DNA of 63,720 bases, taken from positions 1-63,720 of the forward strand of contig DASUUK010000069.1 in assembly GCA_036374135.1 (NCBI GenBank). The letters are read 5' to 3'. This DNA is from Euzebyales bacterium (GTDB lineage Bacteria > Actinomycetota > Nitriliruptoria > Euzebyales > JAHELV01). Positions 43,670 through 53,172 of the stretch are shown in pieces (position 1 is the stretch's first letter; each line of letters starts with the position of its first letter). The position numbers and the translations under genes were made by a program. The notes under the pieces are model-generated. The model saw only the letters and a list, made by a program, of their open reading frames with translations. It did no database searches and was not told the DNA's origin.

Positions 43670-44871
43670 GCGGGGTGCTGCTCGACCGCATCGGCCGCCT
43701 GTTCACGTGCGGGGCGCGGGGCGTCGTGGAGCACGCCGCGGTCGCGATGGCTGACGGTGCGATCACCTGGATCGGGCGGTCCGGCCAGGACCCGGCCGTC
43801 GATGGTCTGGTCTGGGAGGACCGCATCGACTGTGCCGGCGGTCTGGTGACCCCCGGCCTGATCGACGCGCACACCCACCCCGTGTACACCCGCCCGCGCC
43901 TGCCAGAGATCGCCGCCCGCACCGCCGGCCAGCCCTACGGCGCCTCGGACGCCGACACCGGCATCGGCGCGACCGTCACGGCCACACGGGCCGCGGACGC
44001 CGACGCGCTGCACACTGCGGTCCGTGACCGACTGCGTCGTTGGGTCGCGGCCGGCGCGACGACGGTCGAGGCGAAGACCGGGTACGACCTCACCCGCGAG
44101 GGCGAACTGGGCGCCGTGGCCCTGCTCGACGGTCTGCGCGCGACCGACGGGCTGCCCGACGTGCAGGTGACCTTCCTGGGCGCGCACGCGCTGCCGCCGG
44201 ACGACGTCGTGACCGCCGATGAACACATCGACGCGGTGACGTCCTGGATCCCCGCCGCGGCCGCGGCCGGGGCGGACGCCTGCGACGTGTTCTGCGATGC
44301 CGGCTACTTCACGGTCGAGCAGGCGCGCCGCGTGCTGACCGCGGCACAGCGTGCCGGCCTGCTGGCACGCATCCACGCGGACGAACTGGCCCACACCGGC
44401 GGTGCCTGGCTGGCGGCCGAGCTCGGTGCCGCGTCGGCCGACCACCTGCTGCACGTCACTCCCGCCGATGCCCGTGCCCTGGCGGCGGCCGGCGTCGCGG
44501 CGGTGCTGTGTCCCGGCACGGCCCTCGCGGTCGGCCGTGTGCCGGATGTCGATGCGCTGCGACGCCACGGCGTGACGATCGCCCTCGGCAGCGACCACAA
44601 TCCCGGGATGGTCGGCACGACCGACATGAGCCTGGTCGTGTGCCTCGCCGTCGCGGCCCTCGGTCTGAGCGTCGACCGGGCGTTGACGGCGGCCACGGTC
44701 GGCGGGGCGCGGGCACTGCGGCTGCGCGATCGGGGCGTGGTCGAGGTCGGGGCGCGCGCGGACCTCGTGGCCTGGGACGCCGACCACGAGGGCGCGTTCG
44801 CGTGGTCGTGGGGTGTGCGGCCGCACGCAGTGTGGCGTGCCGGCGACCGGATCGGTGACACCGACGGGTAG
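43666..44871 (+). CDS. hutI: Imidazolonepropionase
   Basis: This 401-residue amidohydrolase-superfamily protein opens the imidazolone ring of 4-imidazolone-5-propanoate to give N-formimidoyl-glutamate. PGLIDAHTHPVYTRPR (metal site), EAKTGYDLTREGEL, TFLGAHALP, HADELAHTGGAWLAAELGAASADHL and ALGSDHNPGM match HutI. GTG 43666 overlaps the hutF stop. It is the last gene of the coupled hut operon; kynureninase starts 35 nt later with its own good ribosome binding site. Confidence 0.92.
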   Translation: MSGVLLDRIGRLFTCGARGVVEHAAVAMADGAITWIGRSGQDPAVDGLVWEDRIDCAGGLVTPGLIDAHTHPVYTRPRLPEIAARTAGQPYGASDADTGIGATVTATRAADADALHTAVRDRLRRWVAAGATTVEAKTGYDLTREGELGAVALLDGLRATDGLPDVQVTFLGAHALPPDDVVTADEHIDAVTSWIPAAAAAGADACDVFCDAGYFTVEQARRVLTAAQRAGLLARIHADELAHTGGAWLAAELGAASADHLLHVTPADARALAAAGVAAVLCPGTALAVGRVPDVDALRRHGVTIALGSDHNPGMVGTTDMSLVVCLAVAALGLSVDRALTAATVGGARALRLRDRGVVEVGARADLVAWDADHEGAFAWSWGVRPHAVWRAGDRIGDTDG

Positions 44872-44906
44872 CGTCGGCACTGTTGCCGCGGCGAGGAGGG
44901 CGGACC

Positions 44907-46145
44907 GTGACTGCAGATGACGACGACCTGCTGGACCGCGCGCGGGCGCTCGACGCGGCCGACCCGCTCGCGTCGTACCGCCAGCAGTTCCTCCATGTCG
45001 ACGACACCGACGTGGTCGCCTACTTCGACGGCAACTCGCTCGGCCGGCCGTTGCGTGCGTCCGCCGAGCGCATGCAGGCGTTCATCGACGACCGGTGGGC
45101 CCGACGCCTCATCCGTGGGTGGTCCGATGGCTGGCTCGACTGGCCGGAACAGGTAGGTGACAGGCTGGGTCGCGTCGCGCTCGGGGCTGGGCCCGGGCAG
45201 GTCGTCGTCGCCGACTCGACGACCGTGCTGCTGTACAAGCTGGCACACGCCGCAGTCACCGCACGACCGGACCGCCGTCGGATCGTCGTCGACTCCAACG
45301 ACTTCCCGACCGACCGCTACGTCCTGGAGGGCGTGGCGGCGGACCGTGGTCTGGATCTGGTGTGGATCCGCACCGACGACGCGACTGGCGTGACCACCGA
45401 CCAGGTTGCCGCCGTCGTCGATGCCGACACGGCGCTCGTGTCGCTCAGTCACGTGGCCTACCGCTCCGGCTGGATGGCCGACGCCGCCACCATCACCCGG
45501 CTCACCCACGACGCCGGCGCGCTGATGCTGTGGGACCTCAGCCACTCGGTCGGGTCGGTGGAGCTGGCGCTGGACGACTGGGATGTCGACCTGGCGGTCG
45601 GGTGCACCTACAAGTACCTCAACGCCGGGCCGGGCTCGCCGGCGTTCGCGTACGTCCGCCGGGACCTGCAGGACGTCGTGCGTCAGCCGATCTGGGGATG
45701 GATCGGTCGCCGTGACCCCTTCGCCATGGAGCCCCGCTACGAACCGGCGCAGGGGCTGCGCAGCGTGCTCAGCGGCACCCCGCCGATCCTGGCGATGGTG
45801 CCGCTGACCGCGAGCCTGGATGTGCTCGCCGGCGTGGGCATCGCAGCGGTGCGGGCCAAGTCGGTGCGACTGACCTCGTACGCCCTCGACCTGGTCGACG
45901 CGTGGCTCGCGGCTCTCGGCGTCGAGGTCGCCTCGCCCCGCGCCAGCGCCCGGCGTGGCGGTCACGTGACGCTGCGACGACCCGGATTCCGTGAGGTCGT
46001 CGACCGCCTGTGGGACCGCGGCGTCATTCCCGACCACCGGGAGCCCGACAGCGTCCGCATCGGCCTGTCACCGCTGAGCACCAGCTTCGCCGAGGTGCAC
46101 GCCGGAATGTCGGTCCTGCGGGCCGAGCTGTCCGCACAGCGGTGA
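44907..46145 (+). CDS. kynU: Kynureninase
   Basis: This 412-residue PLP enzyme cleaves kynurenine to anthranilate and alanine. VAYFDGNSLGRPLRAS, VADSTTVLLYKL, DSNDFPTDRYVLEG and LMLWDLSHSVGS are present, along with GCTYKYLNAGPGSPAF, which contains the PLP lysine. ISGTPPILAM-type residues (LSGTPPILAMVPL) fit kynureninase rather than general cysteine desulfurases. GTG 44907 follows GAGGAGGG. It probably belongs to the same transcript as the hut genes, although no tryptophan dioxygenase or kynurenine formamidase is seen in the window. Confidence 0.87.
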   Translation: MTADDDDLLDRARALDAADPLASYRQQFLHVDDTDVVAYFDGNSLGRPLRASAERMQAFIDDRWARRLIRGWSDGWLDWPEQVGDRLGRVALGAGPGQVVVADSTTVLLYKLAHAAVTARPDRRRIVVDSNDFPTDRYVLEGVAADRGLDLVWIRTDDATGVTTDQVAAVVDADTALVSLSHVAYRSGWMADAATITRLTHDAGALMLWDLSHSVGSVELALDDWDVDLAVGCTYKYLNAGPGSPAFAYVRRDLQDVVRQPIWGWIGRRDPFAMEPRYEPAQGLRSVLSGTPPILAMVPLTASLDVLAGVGIAAVRAKSVRLTSYALDLVDAWLAALGVEVASPRASARRGGHVTLRRPGFREVVDRLWDRGVIPDHREPDSVRIGLSPLSTSFAEVHAGMSVLRAELSAQR

Positions 46146-46249
46146 CGTGGGTCGACGATGGACCGGTGTGGGCCCGCACCGCCCGCGGCGCGGGCGTGTA
46201 GCGTTGGAACGATGAACGCGACAGCGGCCGAGCCGCCAGGCCACATCCC

Positions 46250-47284
46250 ATGGGGCGCGCGATGACGACGACCATCGCACGCGGCGATCTGGACCACGCT
46301 TTCGAGCGGCACCGCCGGGAGCTGACGGCGCACTGCTACCGGATGCTCGGCTCCGCTGCGGAGGCCGAGGACGCGGTGCAGGAGACCATGCTGCGCGCGT
46401 GGCGCAGCCGCGACCGGTTCGCCGGGCGGTCGTCGCTGCGGACGTGGCTGTATCGCATCGCGACCAACGTGTGCCTCGATCAGCTGCGCGGCCGGCGCCG
46501 ACGCGCGCTGCCGATGGACCTCGGACCGGGAACGTCCGGCGCGATCGACCACGCCGGGGCCGTGCGCGGCGAGACCACATGGGTCGGTCCGATCGCCGAC
46601 GAACGCGTCGTGCCCACAGAAGCCGATCCCGCAGAGGTCGCCGTCTTCCGCGACTCGGTGCGGCTGGGGTTCATCGCGGCGTTGCAGCGACTGCCGTCGC
46701 GTCAGCGCGCCGTGCTGCTGCTTCGTGAGGTCCTGCGGTGGCCGGCCGCCGACGTGGCCGACCTGCTCGACGCCAGCGTCGCGTCGGTCAACAGCGCGCT
46801 GCAGCGGGCACGCGCGTCGCTCAAGGACCAGCACCTGACCGACGGCGACCCGTTCGCGCCGATGGACGACCAGCAGCAGGCACTGCTGGCCCGGTACGTC
46901 GACGCGTTCGAGCGGTACGACCTCGCGGAACTGGCGACGCTGATGCGCGACGACGCCGTGCAGTCGATGCCGCCCTACGAACTGTGGCTCGAGGGACCGG
47001 ACACGATCACCGCGTTCTGGGCGGGACCCGGTGCCGCATGCCGGGGTTCGCGGCTGCTGCCGACCGTGGCCAACGGTCGCCCCGCGTTCGGCCAGTACCG
47101 GCCCAGCGGGCCCGGCGGTCGCCACGAGCCGTGGGCCCTGCAGGTGCTCGAGACGTCCGGCGGCCGCATCACCGGGTTCACGTTCTTCCTCGACACCGAC
47201 CGGGTCTTCCCGCTGTTCGGCCTGTCCGCCCGCCTCGACGACGGGGACGACGCCGCGGTCACCGCGACGCCGGGCGCCGGGTAG
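46250..47284 (+). CDS. ECF sigma factor with C-terminal SnoaL-like domain (SigG/SigJ-type)
   Basis: This 344-residue protein has sigma region 2 (HCYRMLGSAAEAEDAVQETMLRAWRSRDRFAGRSSLRTWLYRIATNVCLDQLRGRRRRALP), region 4 (ALQRLPSRQRAVLLLREVLRWPAADVADLLDASVASVNSALQRAR), then a SnoaL-like domain from about residue 220. In this class the C-terminal domain replaces an anti-sigma factor as sensor. ATG 46250 or 46262 may start. It stands alone after kynureninase, and no partner anti-sigma gene is adjacent. Confidence 0.88.
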   Translation: MGRAMTTTIARGDLDHAFERHRRELTAHCYRMLGSAAEAEDAVQETMLRAWRSRDRFAGRSSLRTWLYRIATNVCLDQLRGRRRRALPMDLGPGTSGAIDHAGAVRGETTWVGPIADERVVPTEADPAEVAVFRDSVRLGFIAALQRLPSRQRAVLLLREVLRWPAADVADLLDASVASVNSALQRARASLKDQHLTDGDPFAPMDDQQQALLARYVDAFERYDLAELATLMRDDAVQSMPPYELWLEGPDTITAFWAGPGAACRGSRLLPTVANGRPAFGQYRPSGPGGRHEPWALQVLETSGGRITGFTFFLDTDRVFPLFGLSARLDDGDDAAVTATPGAG

Positions 47285-47320
47285 CCACCCAGGCGGCCCG
47301 GCGCCCGGCGTTCGCCGCCG

Positions 47321-47659
47321 TCAGCCACCTGCGATCGCTCCCACGAGCCGCAGCGGCTCCCGCCCGTCGACGACCGCGTCCGGTAGCGTCGCGCCGGTCC
47401 AGGTGTCGGAGTAGTCCTCGCCGTCGGCGTACACCCGGATCATCGCCCGACGGCGCCCGGTGTCGCGATCGCGGATCGTCCCGGCCAGCGCCGGATGCGC
47501 GGACTCGAGCGCGTCGACGACCGCGGCGACGGTCACCGGCGTCGGCACTGCCACGACCACGTGACCGCTGACGTCCGCGAGGGTGCGCAGGTGCTGGGGC
47601 ACGGCGACCCTGATCGGCACCGTGCCGTCCGGTCCGGGCTGGTGCTCTCCGGATGTCAT
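47321..47659 (-). CDS. MoaD/ThiS-like beta-grasp protein ending in Gly-Gly
   Basis: This 112-residue protein has a ubiquitin-like beta-grasp pattern ([38 protein letters not shown]) and ends in AIAGG. The exposed C-terminal Gly-Gly is the site adenylated and thiocarboxylated in MoaD/ThiS sulfur carriers. Its ATG at 47659 overlaps the stop of the BNR-repeat gene in ATGA. No molybdopterin or thiamine genes are nearby, so it is probably not a housekeeping MoaD. Similar pairs are annotated in other genomes as I recall, without known function. Confidence 0.82.
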   Translation of the reverse strand: MTSGEHQPGPDGTVPIRVAVPQHLRTLADVSGHVVVAVPTPVTVAAVVDALESAHPALAGTIRDRDTGRRRAMIRVYADGEDYSDTWTGATLPDAVVDGREPLRLVGAIAGG

Positions 47660-48771
47660 GGCAGGGTCTGCACCTCGACCGACAGCACCCGGGGCAGATC
47701 CCGCACGATGGGCGTCCAGTGGTCACCGGCGTCCGGGGAGACGTACACCTGGCCGCCGGTCGTGCCGACGTACACACCGCAGGGATCGATCGCGTCGACC
47801 GCCATCGCGTCGCGCAGCACGTTGACGTAGCAGTCCGACTGCGGCAACCCGTCGGTCAGCGGCTCCCACTCGTCGCCACCGACGCGCGAGCGGTACACGC
47901 GCAGCCTTCCGTCGGGTGGGTAGTGCTCGCCGTCGCTGGTGATCGGGACGACGTAGACGGTGTCGGGCTCGTGTGCGTGGACGTCGACCACGAAGCCGAA
48001 GTCGCTCGGCAGGTTCCCGCTGATCTCGCGCCACGACCGCCCGCCGTCGTCGGAGCGCATGACGTCCCAGTGCTTCTGCATGAACACCACGTCGGGACGC
48101 TCCGGGTGCCGTGCGAGCTTGTGCACGCAGTGGCCCGCCTCCGCCTCGGGCTCCGGCAGGAACTCCGACATCAGGCCCTTGTTCGCCAGCGCCCAGGTCG
48201 CGCCGTCGTCCTCCGTCGACAACACCCCCGCCGACGAGATCGCGACCAGCATGCTCGCCGGGTCGTCGGGACGCGGCAGGATCGTGTGCAGGCACATCCC
48301 GCCGGCACCGGGTGCCCACGACGAGGCGGTGGTGTGCGTCCGCAGCCCGGGCAGTTCGGACCACGAGTTGCCGCCGTCGGTGGTGCTGAACAGCGCGGCG
48401 TCCTCGACACCGGCGAGGACCGCATCGGGGTCATCGTCCGACGGCAGCAGGTGCCACACACGGGTGAACTTCCACGGGACCGACGATCCGTCGTAGAACT
48501 GGTGCGTGCCCGGGTCTCCCTCGTAGGTGAAGTCGTTGCCGACCGCCTCCCAGGAGGCGCCGCCGTCGTCGGAGCGCTGGATGACCTGTCCGAACCACCC
48601 GGTTGACTGCGACGCGTACAGCCGGTCCGGGTCCGCAGGCGAACCGGCCATGTGGTAGACCTCCCACCCGCCGAACAGCGGTCCGGTCACGTCCCAGCTC
48701 TGCCGGTGACCGTCAGCGGTCAGCACGAACCCTCCCTTGCTGGTGCCCACCAGCACGCGCACGCCACTCAT
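47656..48771 (-). CDS. BNR/sortilin-repeat beta-propeller protein (exo-alpha-sialidase-like fold)
   Basis: This 371-residue protein contains repeated Asp-box motifs: [35 protein letters not shown] and SPDAGDHW, typical of BNR/sortilin/YCF48 propellers. It starts [18 protein letters not shown]. There is no signal peptide, so it is probably cytoplasmic. ATG 48771 is preferred because GGAG lies six nt upstream. It is translationally coupled to the MoaD-like gene. Annotation as sialidase would be over-reading: the catalytic residues of true sialidases are not visible. Confidence 0.8.
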   Translation of the reverse strand: MSGVRVLVGTSKGGFVLTADGHRQSWDVTGPLFGGWEVYHMAGSPADPDRLYASQSTGWFGQVIQRSDDGGASWEAVGNDFTYEGDPGTHQFYDGSSVPWKFTRVWHLLPSDDDPDAVLAGVEDAALFSTTDGGNSWSELPGLRTHTTASSWAPGAGGMCLHTILPRPDDPASMLVAISSAGVLSTEDDGATWALANKGLMSEFLPEPEAEAGHCVHKLARHPERPDVVFMQKHWDVMRSDDGGRSWREISGNLPSDFGFVVDVHAHEPDTVYVVPITSDGEHYPPDGRLRVYRSRVGGDEWEPLTDGLPQSDCYVNVLRDAMAVDAIDPCGVYVGTTGGQVYVSPDAGDHWTPIVRDLPRVLSVEVQTLP

Positions 48772-48935
48772 CGTCTGCTCCACTCCTGTCGCGATCGTCG
48801 GGGCCGGCCGTTGTCGTTGCAGTCTTCCACCGGTGGCCCGCCAACTTCCACCCAGGTAGACGCTCGTGCCGGGCGAAGCTCATCGCCGTGCGCCACGATG
48901 GGCTCGATCGGCGCGCAGGGTAGGGTGCGGATCCG

Positions 48936-50216
48936 ATGGCCGACAGATCTCCCCACGACCCAGCGGCGCTGGCCACGGCCGCGGTGATCGGCGGCACGGC
49001 CGGCGTCGCGCTCACCGGCGGTCGCCGCCGGATGGCGCGCGTCATCGGCGCGGCCGCCGGTGCGGCGGTGCTCGCCACGGCATCGATCGTCGCACGGACA
49101 CGGCAGCGACCGCACGAGATCCCCGCGCTGTGGAGCCGCGTGCTGACCAGTGCGGCACTGGCCGCACCGCTCGGCGCGCTTCTGGCACGGGCTGCCGGTC
49201 TCGGTCCGACAGGCGTCGCCACGGCGACCGGCGCACTCGCCGGCGTGCTGGGCGTGCGACCGGAGAAGGTGCTGGCCGGGCCACTGGTCGGTGCGGCGTG
49301 CGGACGCGTGGCCCGGCGTGCGGGCGTCGTCGACGGCGCCATGGTGGCCGCGGTCACGATGACCGTGTACCGGTGCCTGTCAGCCGTCGCGTTCCGGGCT
49401 CCGCAGGTCGCCCTGCTCGCCGAGGAGGTCGAGGCCGCCGACCTCCCGTTCGTCGTGCCGCTGGCCGCTGACGGTCCCTACGTCGGCGTGGACTACGTCG
49501 CGGCCCTCGCCGGTGCCCTCGGGGGCGACTACGTGCGGGACGCCCGCGATGTCGGGATCGTGGCGTCGCTGGACGATCTGCGCGGTCCCGACTTCGACCC
49601 GGATGCGGTCGATCCCCTGGTCCGCGAGTTCTACGAGCACACCACCCGGTTCGCGCTCGACATCACGCCGCACTGGCGGGCGTGGGTGCGTCCCGGATAC
49701 GTGCTGTACCGGTCGTTGGTCGCCAGGCCGCTCGGGCAGGCCAGGGTGCCGATGAACCAGCGCGAGGCGCTGCGCGGTGTGCGCAGCCGCATCGACACGA
49801 TCGACGTCGACCGCGACGGTGTCGTCGACGTCCGCGGATGGATCCGCTCGTTCGCCGACACCGGCGAGCCGATCTACGTCGGCGTCTACACCACCTACCG
49901 CGACGCGGACCGGGGATACGTCAGCGTCGGGTTCCCCGTGCCCCACGGCAGCTTCACGGCCACGCTGCTGCCCCACAGCCACGCCGACGGATCGCTCACG
50001 CTGTCGAGCCGCAGCGAACTGGCGCACCCCGGTCACTACCTCACGTACGTCGATCCGGATTCCGACCGGCTCACCGCGTTGTCGGTCGACGGGTTCGCCG
50101 AGACGCTCGACGTGCGCGTCGTCGGCGGACGTCTGTCCGCCCGGCACACCTTCACGCTGTTCGGCCAGCCATTCCTCGCGCTGAGCTATGCCATCCGTCG
50201 GGTGTCGAGCACGTGA
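48936..50216 (+). CDS. Unrecognised protein with N-terminal membrane helices, 426 residues
   Basis: The first 145 residues are hydrophobic and alanine-rich with probable membrane segments ([55 protein letters not shown]). The rest is soluble with well-mixed composition, including [58 protein letters not shown], which looks like a conserved core. A C-terminal beta-rich part ([28 protein letters not shown]) follows. It ends 61 bp before a universal stress gene. I cannot assign a family. Confidence 0.72.
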   Translation: MADRSPHDPAALATAAVIGGTAGVALTGGRRRMARVIGAAAGAAVLATASIVARTRQRPHEIPALWSRVLTSAALAAPLGALLARAAGLGPTGVATATGALAGVLGVRPEKVLAGPLVGAACGRVARRAGVVDGAMVAAVTMTVYRCLSAVAFRAPQVALLAEEVEAADLPFVVPLAADGPYVGVDYVAALAGALGGDYVRDARDVGIVASLDDLRGPDFDPDAVDPLVREFYEHTTRFALDITPHWRAWVRPGYVLYRSLVARPLGQARVPMNQREALRGVRSRIDTIDVDRDGVVDVRGWIRSFADTGEPIYVGVYTTYRDADRGYVSVGFPVPHGSFTATLLPHSHADGSLTLSSRSELAHPGHYLTYVDPDSDRLTALSVDGFAETLDVRVVGGRLSARHTFTLFGQPFLALSYAIRRVSST

Positions 50217-50277
50217 TGCGCCGCGTCCCCTATCATGCTCCACCGGCTGACCGCCCCGTCGACGATTCGAGCCTGTG

Positions 50278-51144
50278 ATGCGAGTGGTGTACGCAACCGA
50301 TGGAGGCGCCGCGGCCCTGGACGCCGGCCGGTTGCTCGAACTGCTCGCGGACCCGGCACGTGTCCAGGTGACCGCCGCGTCTGTGGTGGCGGACGGGCTG
50401 CCCGAGCTCCGGTACCTCGGCGCCGCGCTCCGGTCAGACGAGGCCCGCCGCCGGTCGGCGGACGAGGCCGTCGACCGGGCCGTCGAACAGCTCGGCTCGG
50501 CCGGCTTCGAGGCCGACGGCGCCGTCCACGACGGAAGACCGGCGGCGACCCTCATCGCGCTGGCGGGCGAGGTCGACGCGCAGCTGATCGTGATGGGCTC
50601 CGGCGTGCGGTGGTTCGGTGTCCGTCTGCTCGGCAGCGTCAGCACCAGCCTGCTGCACACCGCGCCCATGTCGGTGCTGGTGACGCATCAGGCACCCCAC
50701 GGCACCTCGGCCGGGGTGGTCGTCGGCGTCGACGGCTCGGACCATGCGATGCGCGCGGTCGACGTCGCGGCGGAGCTGCTGGACGCGCAACGGTGCCCGG
50801 TGACCGTCCTCGCGGCGGCCAAGCTGCTCGCGCCGAGGCTGTCGCCGCCGTACACCGGCTACGCGACCCGGGCGCCGTCGCCCGAGGTCGAGGCCGAGGT
50901 GCTCGCTCCGGCGCGCGAGCACGCCGAGCGCGCCGCGGAGCGACTGGGCGCGGCAGGGTTCAGCGTCGACACGCAGGTCGTCATGGGACACCCGGTCAAG
51001 CGCCTGCTCGCCGAGATCGACAACTCGGGGGCCGCGCTGGCGGTCGTGGGATCGCGCGGGATCGACGCGGTCGACCGCGCGGTCCTGGGATCGGTCAGCG
51101 ACCAGATGGTCCGACACGCGCCCGCGACGCTGGTGGGACGGTAG
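50278..51144 (+). CDS. Tandem universal stress protein (two UspA domains)
   Basis: This 288-residue protein has two Usp domains. ATP-binding glycine-rich motifs are visible in each: VMGSGVRWFGVRLLGSVS in the first and VVGSRGIDAVDRAVLGSVS in the second. The second domain begins VVVGVDGSDHAMRAVDVAAELL. The first domain's N-terminal strand (VVYATDGGAAALDAGRLL) is also typical. ATG 50278 is used; GTG 50275 is possible. Tandem Usp proteins are common in actinomycetes and respond to hypoxia or stationary phase by family precedent. Confidence 0.87.
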   Translation: MRVVYATDGGAAALDAGRLLELLADPARVQVTAASVVADGLPELRYLGAALRSDEARRRSADEAVDRAVEQLGSAGFEADGAVHDGRPAATLIALAGEVDAQLIVMGSGVRWFGVRLLGSVSTSLLHTAPMSVLVTHQAPHGTSAGVVVGVDGSDHAMRAVDVAAELLDAQRCPVTVLAAAKLLAPRLSPPYTGYATRAPSPEVEAEVLAPAREHAERAAERLGAAGFSVDTQVVMGHPVKRLLAEIDNSGAALAVVGSRGIDAVDRAVLGSVSDQMVRHAPATLVGR

Positions 51145-51391
51145 GCGACCGCTGCCGGACAACGGGAAATGGTGGCGGTGCGCCCCTCGACGGTGCACGC
51201 AGTCGGCCAGCGGTGACCGCCGCGACCGATCCATCCGCGCGCTGATCGGTACCGGACCCCCTTGCGGTGCGCTGATGAGCCAGCGCATCATGGACCCGCT
51301 GGACATCGTGTGGTGGTCGGAGGCAGTGCGATTCTCAGCTCACTCTCGGCCAGGGCTGTGGCCCTCCGCCCGTCCGTCGAGGAGGCATCGC

Positions 51392-52525
51392 GTGGCTGAC
51401 CGTGACAACGTCCACTGGCACGAGCTGTACCACGAGGTCGTCGACACTGGGCTGTGCACCGGATGCGCGGCGTGCGTGATGGCGTGCCCGCGGGACGTGC
51501 TGGGCTACACCGACGACTACTGGCCGGTGCAGATCGGCGAGGGAAACGCCTTCGACGGATGCTGGATCGGCGACCGCGGGTGCGACATCTGCACGCGGGC
51601 GTGCCCCCGCTTCCGCGCGTGGGAGTCCGATCTGGACGTCGAGCTGTTCGGCCGGCCGCGGGAGCCCGACGAGGTGTACGGCATCGCGCGGTCCCTGTTG
51701 CTGTGCCGCGCGACCGACGCCGCCGTGCATGACGCGGGACAGGATGGCGGGCTGGTGTCGGTCCTGCTGATCTGGGGCCTCGAACAGGGCCTGATCGAGG
51801 CCGCCGCGGTGTCGCGGATCGTCGACGAGCGTGGTCCGTTCGACTCGGCGCCGTTCCTGGCGCGAACGCGCGACGACGTGCTGGCCACCGCAGGGTCGCG
51901 GTACACGTACTCGGCGAACCCCCTCGCCCTGGAGGAGGCCGCGGACGAGCGGCTCAAGCAGGTCGCGCTGGTCGGCATGTCGTGTCAGGCCTCGATCAAC
52001 GGCACGGTGTCGGCCTACGGCGTCAACAAGTACAAGAACAAGCTGGCGCTCACGATCGGCCTGCTGTGCTCGAAGACCTTCACCTACGACGGGCAGCAGA
52101 CGGTGCTGGCCGAGCACGGCATCGACGTCGCCGACGTGACCAAGATCAACGTCAAGGGCCGGTACATGGTGTGGACCCGTGACGGTGGGTACCACGAGAT
52201 CCCGTTGAAGGAACTGCACCCGCACACGCGTCCGGGTTGCCTGAAGTGCCCGGACTTCGCCGCGGAGCACGCCGACATCTCGGTCGGCGGGATCGGCGCC
52301 GACGAAGACTGGACGCTGACGCTCGTGCGCACGCAGCGCGGCGAGGAATGGATGGCGGGGGTCATCGACGCCGATCTGATCGAGGCGAAGCCCGCGGAGG
52401 ACGACCCGGTGGCCATGAAGCTGCTGCGCGCGCTGTCGCGCAGGTCCCGCAAGCGCTGGCCCGCCGACGACCTGCCCACCGACCGCCGCGCTCCCGCGCT
52501 GCTTCCGGTCGTCGACGCGACCTGA
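51392..52525 (+). CDS. FrhB/FpoF-type iron-sulfur protein (coenzyme F420 hydrogenase/dehydrogenase beta-subunit family)
   Basis: This 377-residue protein has an N-terminal ferredoxin-like cluster site, C22-C25-C28-C32 (CTGCAACVMACP), and a second cysteine group near 57-71 (DGCWIGDRGCDICTRACP). The FrhB C-terminal domain follows (KQVALVGMSCQASING, YKNKLALTIGLLCSKTF, HPHTRPGCLKCPDFAAEHADISVGGIG). Members reduce or oxidise F420 through FAD and Fe-S centres. GTG 51392 is chosen for GAGGAGG upstream. It is not beside hydrogenase or dehydrogenase subunits, so its electron partner is unknown. Confidence 0.87.
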   Translation: MADRDNVHWHELYHEVVDTGLCTGCAACVMACPRDVLGYTDDYWPVQIGEGNAFDGCWIGDRGCDICTRACPRFRAWESDLDVELFGRPREPDEVYGIARSLLLCRATDAAVHDAGQDGGLVSVLLIWGLEQGLIEAAAVSRIVDERGPFDSAPFLARTRDDVLATAGSRYTYSANPLALEEAADERLKQVALVGMSCQASINGTVSAYGVNKYKNKLALTIGLLCSKTFTYDGQQTVLAEHGIDVADVTKINVKGRYMVWTRDGGYHEIPLKELHPHTRPGCLKCPDFAAEHADISVGGIGADEDWTLTLVRTQRGEEWMAGVIDADLIEAKPAEDDPVAMKLLRALSRRSRKRWPADDLPTDRRAPALLPVVDAT

Positions 52526-52602
52526 CCAGCCGTCGCGCCCTGGCCCCGGACACCGATCGTGGCGCCATCGGCTCCGCGCCGTCGCCGGATAGCATCGAAG
52601 AC

Positions 52603-53172
52603 GTGGACGAACCAGGTGGACGGACGACGTATCTCCTCGTCGATGGCGAGAACATCGACGCCACGCTGGGCTCGAGCGTGCTCGGCCGGCGGCCTCAGCC
52701 CGAGGAACGCCCCCGATGGGAGCAGGTGCGCGACTTCGCGGCCCGGGTGTGGGGTCAGCCGGTCAACGCCCTGTTCTTCCTCAACGCGTCGTCAGGACAG
52801 TTGCCCATGAGCTTCGTGCAGGCGCTCCTGGCGATGAGCTACCGCCCGATCCCACTGGCCGGTGACGCCGGGGAGAAGGTCGTCGACATCGGCATCCAGC
52901 GCACGCTCGAGGCCATCCGCGAGCGCGAGGGCGACGTGCTGCTGGCCAGCCACGACGGGGACTTCGTGGACCACGTGGTCAACCTCCTGGACGGTGTCCG
53001 CAGGATCGGTCTGCTCGGGTCCCGGGAGTTCGTCAACTCCCGATTCGGCCGCTTGATCGACGACGGGCTCGACTTCTTCGATCTCGAGGACGACGTCGAT
53101 TGCTTCACCGCGCCGCTGCCCCGGGTCCGGATCATCCCCCTGGAGCGCTTCGACCCGGCACGGTTCCTCTGA
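52603..53172 (+). CDS. NYN-domain ribonuclease-like protein
   Basis: This 189-residue PIN-like NYN protein has YLLVDGENIDATLG (first catalytic Asp), AGEKVVDIGIQRTLEAI and VLLASHDGDFVDHVVNLLDG (further acidic residues), then IGLLGSREFVNSRF. NYN proteins are single-metal RNases related to LabA and YacP. GTG 52603 fits the domain start; no strong ribosome binding site is visible. Its last 41 bases overlap the 3' end of the GGDEF gene on the other strand. Confidence 0.85.
   Translation: MDEPGGRTTYLLVDGENIDATLGSSVLGRRPQPEERPRWEQVRDFAARVWGQPVNALFFLNASSGQLPMSFVQALLAMSYRPIPLAGDAGEKVVDIGIQRTLEAIREREGDVLLASHDGDFVDHVVNLLDGVRRIGLLGSREFVNSRFGRLIDDGLDFFDLEDDVDCFTAPLPRVRIIPLERFDPARFL

Noticed and set aside
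47656-48771. A true sialidase
   Set aside because: Only Asp-box repeats are present; there is no signal peptide and no visible arginine triad, so the name would imply an unsupported activity.
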